A stretch of DNA of 64,000 nucleotides from Lingula anatina (GCF_001039355.2 NW_019775893.1:1-64000), one strand, 5' to 3'; counted from the first letter of the stretch, positions 52,035 through 64,000 are shown. Program-made: numbers and translations. The notes: generated by a model not told the origin, from the sequence alone.

Positions 52035-53511
52035 ATGGCTTCTCAGACAAAAAGGTAATCAACACTAATCATAATGCTACGGGTGCGACAGCAGGTGCGC
52101 ACTTCTACTGGCGGCGCAACAACTGCAATCACAAGGAATTCTCCTTACTGAGAGGCAAGGACAATATCCTTTTCCAAAACAAAAAGCCCACAAAAATATT
52201 AAAACACTGCATTAAGCGAGCCAAAATGTTCCAATTTTACAAGTGGACTAAAGTACATAAAAGACGCTTATTAAAAGGATAGATCAAACAAACATTTAAG
52301 CAGGATGCAAATTCATATGGATTCTATTGTAGGCTTTGGTTCGAAGGATCATATTGTTTTAGGGCAAAGGCATAACAAATGGTAATTGAACCATTGTTGT
52401 TGATGTTCTTGGTCTATATTTTTTCATTCGAAGTTCAAGCAAAACCAACACTCCATGCAATAATTGAAAATGTCTTTCTATCATCAGACACTGCTACTTT
52501 TTAAATCCACAGAATATTAAGAAAGAATGGTATAAAAATAGCACTGGTGCTGAGTTCACTTATGTGCCGATATTTAATGACATTTAGTGGGTTTCATTCC
52601 ATGCTTTTTTGGTCCTGAAACCCAAGAGTTTTAGGTAAATGAAAAAAACTAATTAAAAACAACGATTTTAAGAAAAAATAAGGCCACCATTCAAACTTGA
52701 AGTGTTATTGGGTCCAATTAATTACTAGAATGTGTTTGAGGATAACAAATAACATTGTTTTCCTCTTAGTGTTAAAAATGGCAGTGCACAAAAAAGGTTT
52801 TTTGTCCAATTTGGTGCAATATTACGTAATACTCAACAGTATATATGATCACCCCCGATTTTAAATTATATACTATTACTGTGGACAACCAACACTGCAT
52901 TTTTTCAAGGAAAATGGTCAAATAAATTTGATGATCTTTACGTGTATTGTGTTGTTATGAATCACTCAAGTAATTTTGAAGTGATAAGTCACATAGTTAT
53001 CCACTTATTGAGTCAATTGGGAGACGCGCTTTATAAAAAGTGGCACTAACTTAATAAATTCAGTTATTCACTATGTTCCTACTAGCAGAAATTTGCAAAC
53101 AGTAGATTAACTGTTATCGAAACCTGTAAAAATGTGTCTTAAAACTTATGGGGACATCTTTTTTTTAAGTCAGCTGGTCCAATGAAATGTTACCAATTTA
53201 TATTCACATAATTTAATCAAATGATAACTTTAAAAAGTTAAAAAAAACATCTTTTTAGGAAATTTTGTTCTTGATCATCTTATTCATAATTGGTTTTTAT
53301 GTGTATATCTTGCATCTTAATTTTTTGCCATAATTTACTTTTATGTCTTGGGAATTGTGGTATCAAGTACTGGTATTTGTTTTTACATGAAGTCTACTGA
53401 ATATTTTATAAAATGGATTTTAGACTTAAATATATTTTTATTTTAAGTGCATGATGATGACAACACCAGACAAAGGTAACGTCTTTACGTGCAGACACGC
53501 TGTCTGTAAAA

Positions 53512-53542
<31 letters not shown>

Positions 53543-54812
53543 AATAATGATAATAAAATTTAAAAGAAACAAGAACAAGACTTCTCAGTTTCTACTACTT
53601 TTATTGCAGTTAACCAGAAACAAAAGTGTAACAATAAAATTGTAAAGAAACTGTTTTTTTCTATAACAGCAACATTTTCCAATTAAGCAATGATGATTAA
53701 ACTCAAAACATTTGGCAATTCATCAAAACTTCGGTGAACATAATTGCCTTCAGCTCTGTGCGCAACATCTAACAAAGCTTTAAAAACACATTCTAATCTA
53801 ACACTAATACTGGGTTATTCCTTAATAGTCTAGGAATACATCTTCTCCCTAAAGGCAGAGGCAAATTATTGGTGCCAAATTATACAATTTTTTTAAAAAT
53901 TCTCTTAGAAATGAACTTCCACATTTTCCTAATCTGCCAGCCCATCAATGCCCAACCTCTACTTTTATTTTATTCACTCATTCAAATCATAAACAAGCTT
54001 TCTAGTTAACTAAAGAAATAATTTTTCCTTTTCATAACACATGCAATTTATAACTTTTAAATTTCATATACTTAAGTCACAAAATTTGCTTTATTTTGAT
54101 TCAAGAAATTTGTCCTTCGTGAAAAAGCAAATGGCATCAAGGAATTGCACATTGCATACATAATATGTACATGGCACTGGTACATGGCATGGTACTGGGG
54201 AGTATTTGAGCCCAGACCAAGGCTGTTGGCAAATCAATGTAGTTTAACATTGGTGGATCCATTTTTTAGGGAGGAGGTTGGTAAGGCAGACTCATAATTT
54301 CATCTAACTTTGTTTTGTGTTTTTCCTAGTGAAGATAAATTTCTTTAACTACAAGAAAAAAAAAACAATATCATAATCTATTATCATAATGTATTCTTGT
54401 TGAGAAAAATTTTAACTTTTCACTTCTAACACAAACTTTTTGATATCACAAATTCAATTCTTATCTGACCTATCCTGAAATGTTATCAAAATCCCTCCAT
54501 GACATTTTGACATTTTCTGCAAACTAACAGTGCAACAAAGGCAAAAACTAAACCTCTTTGTCAAAGGTTATTTTCCACACCCTCACCACAACCACCCATG
54601 CAAGTTCTAACACATTACACAATGAATGCACAAAATACTTTCTGAAAATATTGGGTTGGCAACTTATTGATGCTCCATTTACAATGCAAAAATCCAATTG
54701 TTGACCTTAGTGCATTTTTGTTTTCCATGCTAATGAAGCAGCTTTGGAGAAAAATCTACTATATATAACATATCAACATTCATAGTAAGAATTACAGAAA
54801 ACTGCACTGCTC

Positions 54813-54864
<52 letters not shown>

Positions 54865-56776
54865 GGTTCACCACATGCGTAATATTTTCTTCTACACCAC
54901 TACATTAACAATGCTCCAATTTTTACAGTTACATATCAAAAACATTAAAATATCAATATATATATATATATATGTACAATTCACATAAAGCTTTTTTCCT
55001 ATTCAGAAAAATCCTATATCAAAAACTACTAGTAAAGGTTCTTGAAGTAATACTTTTTCCTTAATCAAAAACGAAACATTAAAGTCAATGGCTGATCTTC
55101 TTCCCCTTAGACATTAAGTAATCGATCACATTAAGAGTACTTTCAGCCTGAAAAGAACAATTATCATTTTTTAATACTTTATTAAGTGGGAACAAAGTGA
55201 TGCCAATACTGTACAAAAAAAAGTGTGAAATGTGACTAATTTCGAAATACTGTGACTTTCTAATTAGAATAAAAATCAAACATTTACAGCTTGAATAAAT
55301 AAATAATATACTCCAATAAACTACAGCCATTTGCCTGTCATGGCAAGCTTTGTGCAGTCATGACAACATATACCAAAATAAAAAATTTCATATACCCCTA
55401 AAAATAGGTCTAAATTAGTATATATTGTGAAGTAATGCAACAGTAGTTGTCTAGTATCTTTTGCTTGTTCAGTTCATTCACTGATATGTGGATCTTTTTC
55501 ATTTATCGCCGTTTTGTCATGACCCTTTCTCTATTCATTGGTATTCATGATCAAAATTTGGTAAAGATACTCAGTAATATTTCTGCATTCCATAAAGGGC
55601 CATACCCTCTCTTAAATTTGAAAAAAAAAAATCCAATTGCAAATCCTTGTCAAAGGCCAATTGAAGATTTTTACTGTAGTCCACCAGATTCCAGCAACAT
55701 AAGTCCTCAGTATATACCAAAATTCACATAAGTGAAAATCCTTTTCAGGCCCTGCTGTGCATCCAACGGTCAACCAAGTTTTTTTTTTTTTTTTTTTTTT
55801 ACAGAGCATCCTTGAATATGAAAATTGATCAGTTAATTGGAAGTACAACAGTTCCTATTGGACAAGACAAGCAGCCATTCCCTTTTTCCAAGAGTTAATA
55901 AATAAATAAATGGACAAGGATTTATTCAATGGAAATACTGATTGAGAATGGTTAATCTTAAGTTCTTAAGCCTTTGTTCTTCCCACCTCAACACCGTGTA
56001 CAAATCCAGCTCAGTACAATCTTTGACTTATGCTGGGAGTTTGTTTCTACTTTTAAAAAGCCATCTTCCGTTTAACCAGAACAACCAGTCCAGCTCTTAC
56101 TGTCCCAGGTCAATCACACATCCTTGATCAGCTTCTAAAAGATTAATTTTCTTACAAATGTTTACTGTCACATATCTTGTCCACTCTTGGTTGAAGATCT
56201 TTCAAGTTATTCCGGCTTCTGGATTGGTCCCAAATTTTTGCAGAAAAGAAAAAAGACCTGAAAATTATCAAGTGATAAGTTTGTTCAGCAATCCAAGTCT
56301 TCTGCAAAATAAATATATATATATATTTCTGTAACTTCCTGAAATTATTTATTCAATGTGTACACACGCATATTTGGAAAATAGTTGTTAAACTTTGATC
56401 CATCAGTATAATGAAGTTTCCCCACTGGCGGAAAAATTATCCAATATCTTACTGTCACAGTCACTTGTAACATGTCGCAGTATGTACAGGATCCAAAACT
56501 ATTACTTCTCCTTCATGTCATTGGTCTAGGTTACCACCAAACAGACATTCTTTTTGTTGTTTTAGAATTCAGGAACCTGGTTTTGATGACGTGCAAGATG
56601 GGAGTAGTCCCAGTCTTAAATCTAACTCTAAAAACTCTATTTCTCTGTGTGGATTGGAGAAAGTGTCAAGAATTGGGTGCACCAATGGTCACATTGTTGA
56701 TGATAATGATAATGATGATGATGAGAATTCAAGCAATCAGTCACCAGTTTCCATCTCAGACACAGCAGCAATTTGA
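52035..56776 (+). CDS. Candidate small divergent gene, two visible exons
   Basis: First exon 52035-52054 (AACCATGG start context, MASQTK, donor GTAATC). A later exon at 56566-56776 starts after TTTTAG, is open in the matching phase and ends in TGA. Joined directly they would encode 76 residues with an acidic, Asn/Asp-rich, Ser-rich disordered tail (DDNDNDDDENSS, ending SISDTAAI). I recognise no family. The phase match has a one-in-three chance of being accidental, and other exons may lie in the 4.5 kb between. The second exon could also belong to a different gene. Confidence 0.3.
52055..55084. other. Non-coding stretch with microsatellites
   Basis: Contains (AAAT)n at 53507-53543 and (AAT)n at 54813-54864. 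No exon is supported on either strand until 55085. Confidence 0.5.
54813..54864. repeat. (AAT)n microsatellite
   Basis: About 17 trinucleotide units. Confidence 0.9.
55085..55147 (-). CDS. Terminal exon of an unrecognised - strand gene
   Basis: Acceptor TTGTTCTTTTCAG, then 20 open codons in phase 0 (AESTLNVIDYLMSKGKKISH) and TGA at 55085-55087. The peptide looks like the end of a folded helical protein with a basic tail. Upstream exons must lie at higher coordinates, and I could not identify them. The exon is short, so chance is possible. Confidence 0.35.
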   Translation of the reverse strand, partial: AESTLNVIDYLMSKGKKISH

Positions 56777-57717
56777 GTTTTCTGCCAATCAGACATAATT
56801 TCGTGATCAATTTGAAATTCAACCTCTCAGATATCCATTTCCATTTCATTTCAGCTGTAAATTATTTAGCCAATCAGACATCTTAATTCATTTTCTCTGG
56901 ATAGGAAAGTGCCACCAATCAAATGTTCATTTTCAATGATGAGTTTCTTGTAAAATAGCAGGGTCAAGCAATCATATTTGAATGATTTAAGAAAGAAGAA
57001 ATGATAAATCATGCATATATTATAAAAACAATAATAATTACTTACCCATACACTGAAAAAAATGCATTTAACTAACAGAAACTTAGGGTAAAGATATCAT
57101 ATTTCTTTCATTTTTCATAAAACAATCATTGTCCTCCCCATCATCAACTGGTAAAAATAGTCATCCTCACTGATAAGTTAAGCATCTGGCAAAAAGAAAA
57201 ACAGGGCTACAGACTGAAATACTGTCAGTCTTCTGGTGGCCAGTCCAAGTAAAGTGAGAAGAAATGAGTGATTATCTGAGGGCACTAACACACAGTCCAA
57301 AATCTGCCAAGTAGTCTACGCTGTGATGCATGTTGTCTTTATATATTTTTTCATAAATCAAGAACTGAATATGGTCAAAAAGTTCCGTAGCAGTTTCTGT
57401 ATAAGTGCAAGTCAATTAAAAGGGAAAAGTAAAGAAAATTTTACAGGAACAGTTTCAAGTATGTCAATTCTTTGTAAAACATGACTAAATCCAATCCACC
57501 AACAGTACGCTGTGGGCCAGAGCTTACACCAAACATTCAAAGTTTTCCTGAATTCATATTCCATATGTATTAGCTTGAAGCTTGAGCTTGCCAGGGCTTC
57601 CAAACAAATATGCTGCACAGTTCAATCAATCTGGCAGCAATATCCTTACATATATATAATTTATATATAATAATTATTATTATTTTATTTTATTTATTTT
57701 ATTTATTTATTTTTTTG
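55148..57717. other. Mostly non-coding DNA
   Basis: Apart from the exon candidate at 56566-56776, there is only poly-A/poly-T, short (TA)n and AT-rich low-complexity DNA, ending in a TTTATT-rich run with an N at 57718. Confidence 0.45.
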
Positions 57718-57718
57718 N

Positions 57719-60700
57719 CGGTGGCTTAAGGAAAAAATCGTGACACGGCGGATAAAAGCACTAAATTTTGCATGTGGGTACCTTTTGACATTCTAAATCA
57801 AATTAGAGCCGTAGCCCATGAAAAAAATGTACCGTTTGGCCAAAAAATCCAAAATGGCCGCCAATTTATTGAATTATTTAGAAATATGTACATACCTATG
57901 TTGATTTTTATCAAATAAATTATTTTCTCAGAGTTTTCCACACCCTTATTACCCATTTTATTCATATATGTCAGATAGCAAACAAGTTCCCTTGGACTTT
58001 TTGAAAAAATCCAAGATGGCTGTCATTTGCCATAGAATCAGCCATAGGAATACTAGTGCACAACTATTACCACTTACAACGATACGTTGTCCACTATTAA
58101 ATTAAGTTTGTTTCTCAGATCTTTGTTACCCACATAATATGTTTGTGGTGAGTAACTAGGAAGTGTTCTTGGGCATTTTGGAAAATCCAAGATGGCTGCC
58201 ATGTGCCACAGGAATTCTAGTATACGGGGGATTCAACTAATGGCAACTGGAAAGATTAGTTTTTCACTATCAAATTAAGCTGATTTCTGAGTGTTTTCCA
58301 CATCCTTTCTACTCACACAATATGTATGTGGTGAGTAACTAACAGTATTCTTGGGCATTTTGAGAAAATCCAAGATGGCCGTCATATGTAATAGGAATAC
58401 TTCTAGTATTACAAAGTGTTGGAACTAATGCCAGCTAATTCACTATCAAATTCAGTTTATTTTTTAGTGTTTTACACATTATTATTATTATTATACTGTG
58501 ATACATATCTAGCAGGTAACAAATGTGCATATTTGATCATTTTGAGAAAACCCAAGATGGCCGTCACTGGCCATAGGAATACTACTGGAATTACAACTGC
58601 ACATCCATGGGTTTTCATCTACTATCAGGGTGAATTTGTGTTTGCTTATCAAGTTTTGCCCATCCTTATTAGTCCTATGATATATATCTGGTGGGTAAAT
58701 AGTGTGCATCCTTGGATATTCTGAGAAAAAGATACCTACAATTTAACATACGAATACTAATGGGTGGGTTTCAATTGCTGCTAGAGAGGCATATGGTTCA
58801 TTATAGAATTACATTTCCATGGGTTTGTTTTAAAAATAATTTATGTTTTTCATTCCATTTTTTATTACCCCTATGATGTATACCTGGTCTGTAGTATGTG
58901 TGTATCTTTGGGTATTATGAAAAAATTCAAGATGCCTGCCTTTTGTCATTAGAATATTCGAACACATGATCAAATAATGCGAGAGATACACTGAGTACGA
59001 TTTAAATGTAGTTAACTTTGGGTCGTTTTAAAATGTTTTTCATATCCTATTTATCCTTATGAAAGACTCTGTGTGTTTTGAAAGTGTATGTATCCTTGAG
59101 TATTATTTGGAGAAAACCGAAGATAGCTGCCAGTTGTCATAGGAATATATCATTCAAATGCACATAGGTGTCAATTAATAGAACAGTTCAGACATTGATT
59201 CCAACATGAAATAAAGCCGTTTGATGTTTAAACATGTTGACATCCTTATTAACCTTACTCTTTATAAATCTGGTGTGTAGCAAGTATGCATCTTGCGTAT
59301 TTGAGAAAATTCAAGATTGCTGCAATTCACAATAGGAATAGTACAGTCAACTACTGCCAGAGAGACATTGGGTTCAATATAAAATGAATTTTGTTTCTCG
59401 GTATTTCCCACATTCTTTTTGGAATTTTATATATCTATCTGGTGGGTAACAAGTGTATACCCTTAAGTATTTTGAAAAAATATCATGATTACCCTCATTT
59501 GCCTTAGAAGTGCCTATGAAATCTAATGCACCAGTTTTCCTATGGGGAAAAGAAGGCCATCTTGGACTTCCCCAAAATGATAAAATATGGACATTAATTA
59601 CCTAACAGATATGTATTATGGGATAATAATACTAAAAAAAACAGAATAACAACTGAATTCAGCTTCATTTTATTTGTAAGCCTATCTCTCGCAGGTATTA
59701 ACTGAACCCCACCTTCTATGGCTAATATGGCAGCCATTTTGTTTTGTTTTGTTTTCAAAAAGGATACACATAACATTCTCATCACATATGTATTATGTCA
59801 ATTAAAAAGATGTGGAAAATACTCAGAAACAAACCTAATTTATCAATTAATATTATATCTCCATGGCAGAAGAAGCCCTATGTGTATACTAGTATTCCTT
59901 TGATATGAGGGCCATCTTGGATTTTTCTCGAATTGCCTGTGAATAAAGCTTAGTTACTCACCACAAATATATTATTTGTGTAATAAAAAGCAAAATTAAT
60001 TAGATAGTGGGCAATGCATCTTCCTAGTTGGCATTAGTTAGTTGAAAACCCTTGTACATGTTCTGGTATTCCTATTGTTGTGAACCGTCTAAAATGACTT
60101 TAACTTTAATTTATAACTGTACTGAATTCTAGTGTATCAATTTCCATTAACGAATTAACTAATCTATGGGCTCCGACATGACTCCAGATTCGACTCAGTC
60201 TTTCACTTTACGTGCACAGAGAAGCATAACAGAACAACCTCACATCTTCAGTCTCAGATCAAAAGTGTCTTTATTATGGACAAGCTTCAAGTTATATACA
60301 GATTATCTACGGGGAATCTATGTGTACATGTGGCTGCTTCTTATTTACATACGTGTATATGTGGCTGCTACTTATTTACATACTGATTGTTGTGCAATAT
60401 TAACAGGTGATATGTATCTGTCCCAGGCATAGGCCTACCTATGGGCCTCTATAGAAAATAATATTTATGTATGCAGGACAGGCGCAAATTATATAATATC
60501 ACGTTGATATAATTTTAAAAAATAATGTACCATTATTTTTTGTAAAGAGGGGAAGGCGTGTGGAATCCTGCACTAATTCCACATTGTGTATTCATAGTTA
60601 ATCAACGTGTTATTATATAATAACACGTTGATTAACTATGAATACACAATGTGGAATTAGTGCAGGATTCCACACTATGCCATTCGGCGGCCATTTTGCA

Positions 60701-61003
60701 TTTTTCAATAAGTCCAAGGACACTAGTTTGTTATCTGACACATATGCATAATATGGGTAATAAGGATGTGAAAAACATTGAGAAAATACTTAATTTGATA
60801 AAAATCAACATAGATATGTATATATTTCTACAAAATTTCACAAATTGGCGGCCATTTTGGATTTTTTGGCCAAACGGTAATTTTTTTCCGTGGGCTACGG
60901 CTCTAATTTGATTTAGTATGTCAAAAGGTAACCACATGCAAAATTTGGTGCTTTTATCCGCCGTGTCACGATTTGGCCATTTTTTTGCCCTAAGCAACCG
61001 GAC
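57719..61003. mobile_element. 3.3-kb inverted repeat of about 180-bp units
   Basis: Ends CGGTGGCTTAAGG (left) and CCTAAGCAACCG (right) are inverted copies. About 300 bp inside each end also match in inverted order (for example TCGTGACACGGCGGATAAAA on the left and TTTTATCCGCCGTGTCACGA on the right). Each arm is made of diverged units carrying CCAAGATGGC(C/T)G, near 58011, 58187, 58370, 58552, 58928, 59117 and 59310. The complementary GGCCATCTTGG occurs at about 59555 and 59910, with related sites at 59731, 60687 and 60848. The arms meet near 59520. There is no transposase-like frame, so it fits a large non-autonomous fold-back element. Confidence 0.75.
60558..60675. repeat. Perfect 118-bp palindrome
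   Basis: The left arm from GTGTGGAATCCTGCAC to TTATTAT is exactly complementary to the right arm from ATAATAA to GTGCAGGATTCCACAC. The centre is between 60616 and 60617 with no loop. It sits inside the right arm of the larger inverted repeat. Confidence 0.95.
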
Positions 61004-61550
61004 TATTTCACTAGAGTTACTCGCAAAGAAAGCACTTAACAGTGTATCCATCACATACAGCAGTTAGAGAGAGGGTACACTTAATTGGAGCAACCTCAAG
61101 CCTCAGCTGTTTGAGACTATATTTTTTGTATGAAATATGAACACAGTACAGATGAAATTACATGGGAACATTTACATGTACAAAATGTTTTGCTCTAATT
61201 TATATAAATATTGTTTCTTTGATTCATTGAAAATGACATTTAAAAAGTCTTAAGATGTTCCAGTTTTTGTTATTGTGTACCTGTAATCTTTTAAGTAAAT
61301 GAATGATTTTATCACATATTTACTGGTTTCAATTTTATCACAGTTCTTGAAATTGTATTTCAGATGTTTTGATGAATTAAATGGCTTAGAATTATCATTT
61401 ATGTATTATAAATGTAGAATTGTCAGGCAACAAAGATTTGAAAAATACATTATTTTTAAATAATAGTTAAAGCTGTATGAAATGGATATTACCAATAAGA
61501 ACACATTGATTAAAAAGAACGGGAATATTGTTTTTATTTTTTTCCTTGGG
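61004..61550. other. Intergenic DNA, no feature seen
   Basis: AT-rich sequence between the large inverted repeat and the duplicated block. No coding or repeat signal is recognised. Confidence 0.4.
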
Positions 61551-61558
61551 GGGGGGGG

Positions 61559-62979
61559 GGGGGGCACTTTAACTGGAATAAAAGAAATTATAACCATTTT
61601 GTGTCTTTCAACACTGTTCTGAAAATAAGATAAAGAAAGTACCAGTACAGTATTAGTTTCCAAGTCCAGGTAACTTAGTGTCCCACAAGAGTGCTGTAAT
61701 TATACTGTTTATCCAACCGGTTTGGTGAAAGTTTATCATCGAAAAATTCAAATATGATAACTGAAGTCACATGATACAAGTATAACAGAACCCTTCCTAC
61801 AACTTTTTATGTACAGTCACAGATGTGTCTGAACACGAAGCCATCACCTGTATCTGTCATCGCCTTCACTGTGCACTTTTTAGTAATAACACATTAAGTG
61901 GAAAGCCATTTTACTTTTTAGCTTCAAACTTTGCGAACAGATGTATATTTATAAAACACGGCTCGAGTTAAAAAATCGGCATGATCAAAAGTAATGCTGT
62001 TTTTTGCTTTTTTCAGCATATTTTATCTGCCGTAATACAGATATCATGAAAACTGTCATATTTTGCTTTAAAACTTGACTAATTTAAAGGACATAATTTA
62101 CAGATCAAGTTCAAAAATAAGCTTGATCGGTTAAGTTTTGATGATGTTATGCCTTTTTTTATATAAGTGGTTTTTCCTTGGATTCAGTTCTTAGGCATGT
62201 TAAACAGTCTCATTGTCGAACTGATTAGATACGTGTTCTTTTGACATTTTCTGCATCTTACCAATATTNGGGGGGCACTTTAACTGGAATAAAAGAAATT
62301 ATAACCATTTTGTGTCTTTCAACACTGTTCTGAAAATAAGATAAAGAAAGTACCAGTACAGTATTAGTTTCCAAGTCCAGGTAACTTAGTGTCCCACAAG
62401 AGTGCTGTAATTATACTGTTTATCCAACCGGTTTGGTGAAAGTTTATCATCGAAAAATTCAAATATGATAACTGAAGTCACATGATACAAGTATAACAGA
62501 ACCCTTCCTACAACTTTTTATGTACAGTCACAGATGTGTCTGAACACGAAGCCATCACCTGTATCTGTCATCGCCTTCACTGTGCACTTTTTAGTAATAA
62601 CACATTAAGTGGAAAGCCATTTTACTTTTTAGCTTCAAACTTTGCGAACAGATGTATATTTATAAAACACGGCTCGAGTTAAAAAATCGGCATGATCAAA
62701 AGTAATGCTGTTTTTTGCTTTTTTCAGCATATTTTATCTGCCGTAATACAGATATCATGAAAACTGTCATATTTTGCTTTAAAACTTGACTAATTTAAAG
62801 GACATAATTTACAGATCAAGTTCAAAAATAAGCTTGATCGGTTAAGTTTTGATGATGTTATGCCTTTTTTTATATAAGTGGTTTTTCCTTGGATTCAGTT
62901 CTTAGGCATGTTAAACAGTCTCATTGTCGAACTGATTAGATACGTGTTCTTTTGACATTTTCTGCATCTTACCAATATT
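61559..62979. repeat. Exact 710-bp direct duplication across a single N
   Basis: 61559-62268 and 62270-62979 appear identical line by line (offset 711), joined by one N at 62269 next to a G tract. Identity plus the N makes an unmerged assembly overlap more likely than a real tandem duplication. Confidence 0.9.
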
Positions 62980-63420
62980 GTTAGTTGTATTGTTTAATAA
63001 AGTGTTTAAAATAGAAGTAAACATGTATCATTGCAGTTTGTCAGATTCAATCATTCACTACGTTCAGAATCTCAGAATGGAGCTGCCTTGTTTTTCCAAT
63101 TTATGCATTTCTTGTGAAAATTTCATTTTTCTCGAGCTCATTCTGGCATTTTCAAAATGTGAACTCTCATGGGCCTGAAGCCTTATGCTTGTTACACATT
63201 TTACTTACATTGGTATTACTTGTTGTGCATAACTAAAATTTGATGTTGACTTTGCAGTTTAGCATAATATATTATTACTTCAAAATTGCCAGTAACCTAT
63301 TTTGTGCATTATTATTTTCTGCTTTTTGGTCGTACATTTGACAGCTTTGCTGCCTTGTTTTGCAATATACCTCACTCCAAATTTCAGATTCCATACAAGA
63401 GCAAATCGCAAAGGTCCCAG
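62980..63420. other. Intergenic DNA, no feature seen
   Basis: AT-rich unique sequence after the duplicated block. I see no supported exon. Confidence 0.4.
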
Positions 63421-63423
63421 CAG

Positions 63424-63506
63424 GCAAACGACATTGATTCTACGTTGATTCAACGTTGATCCACCAAAATTAACGTTGATTCAACGGTGAATCAATGTCG
63501 TTTGTC
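63424..63506. repeat. Fold-back repeat with ACGTTGATTCAACG core units
   Basis: CAAACGACATTGATTC at the left is mirrored by GAATCAATGTCGTTTG at the right. The interior repeats ACGTTGATTCAACG-like units, giving an 83-bp hairpin. Confidence 0.75.
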
Positions 63507-63513
63507 GGTACAG

Positions 63514-63711
63514 TACTACACCGGCGCCAACAACTCTATCATTTCCGAGGGAGATGCTGAAGAAAGAGACGAAGGCTGCTCTTATACTGTTACTGAGACT
63601 GAAATGGATTCTGAGACTAAGGGCAGGACTATGAATTACAGAGAGAAAAGCTTGTTCGCTTGTATAAGAAAACTGGAAAGCGTTCTCATTAATAAACGGA
63701 TCATATATTAA
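63514..63711 (+). CDS. Candidate last exon of an unrecognised gene
   Basis: Follows an acceptor-like GTCGGTACAG and is open in phase 0 for 65 codons to TAA at 63709-63711. The peptide begins YYTGANNSIISEGDAEERDE and includes TETEMDSETK, then a more basic KSLFACIRKLESVLINKR. Composition is plausible for protein, but no upstream exon or family is recognised. The acceptor lies 7 bp after a fold-back repeat. Confidence 0.3.
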   Translation, partial: YYTGANNSIISEGDAEERDEGCSYTVTETEMDSETKGRTMNYREKSLFACIRKLESVLINKRIIY

Positions 63712-64000
63712 CTTGAGAATACGAACATTGTAGTGGATAAACCAAACGGATTCCGGTGAATCCGATCACATAGATGTGTTTATTTTTATTAAAATAGTCT
63801 CATAAAAATAGCGACAGACTTTTTAGCTTTTAAAGACCTAGAAACCCTTTGATTTCATTGACGGAGATTTAAAGTGGCACCTATATTCTCCTAATCCATC
63901 AACGCCTTGGCGCTGGAAATGAGCCTAGGAGTGAAACTGGTTGACCAAAATCTGTCTCTGTTATTGATTGCAGATTATATTACCCTAATGTCACACTCAG
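63712..64000. other. Window end, no feature seen
   Basis: AT-rich sequence with no supported gene. The window stops in TCACACTCAG, which could be a splice acceptor. Confidence 0.3.

Noticed and set aside
57030-57050. Possible micro-exon on the - strand (TTTTTCAG then TGTATGG then GTAAGT)
   Set aside because: Only 7 nt long with no connection to any exon, so chance is far more likely.
60166-60432. 88-codon frame on the + strand that might be retroelement-derived
   Set aside because: No reverse transcriptase, integrase or LTR boundary could be seen.
58416-61054. Several 60-107 codon frames inside the large inverted repeat
   Set aside because: They follow the repeat units and palindrome, not a protein pattern, and no transposase motif is visible.
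1-64000. CRISPR arrays, operons or prokaryotic elements
   Set aside because: The window is plainly eukaryotic: spliced genes, AATAAA signals and microsatellites. The 34-bp minisatellite is head to tail without unique spacers.

Overview
The window is animal nuclear DNA. It is AT-rich, and its genes have many small exons with GT/AG splice sites and short introns full of microsatellites, fold-back elements and G/C-tract repeats. AATAAA signals and assembly gaps are also present (223 N at 16508-16730, plus single Ns at 5230, 44593, 57718 and 62269). Gene content and repeat style suggest a marine invertebrate, perhaps a lophotrochozoan such as a mollusc. I cannot fix the species.

Layout. 1-1100: the last exon of an unrecognised + strand gene. 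1700-15800: two head-to-tail glutathione synthetase (GSS) genes. Each has twelve coding exons of matching length, except that copy B has lost the first ATG. 15800-25060: mostly intergenic, with one weak candidate transcript, a 34-bp minisatellite and dispersed G/C-tract elements. 25065-30524: a complete ten-exon SLC22-type organic ion transporter with an unusual acidic, proline-rich N-terminus. 33378-51704 (- strand): a sorting nexin 16 (SNX16) gene, tail to tail with the transporter. It has a 7.3 kb first intron and two adjacent 137-nt coiled-coil exons that look mutually exclusive. 52035 onward: a possible divergent small gene sharing the SNX16 promoter, a lone terminal exon on the - strand, a 3.3 kb inverted repeat built of about 180-bp units, a 710-bp duplication across a single N that is probably an assembly error, and a fold-back repeat next to a possible last exon.

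The genes do not form a pathway. GSS makes glutathione in the cytosol, the SLC22 protein is a plasma-membrane carrier, and SNX16 acts on PI3P-rich endosomes. The most informative signals are the SNX16 exon pair, the exon-by-exon mosaic divergence of the GSS copies (including the substrate loop and the lost start codon of copy B), and the large palindromic repeat. Exon boundaries were placed by hand from splice sites, reading phase and remembered family sequences. No search or alignment program was run.
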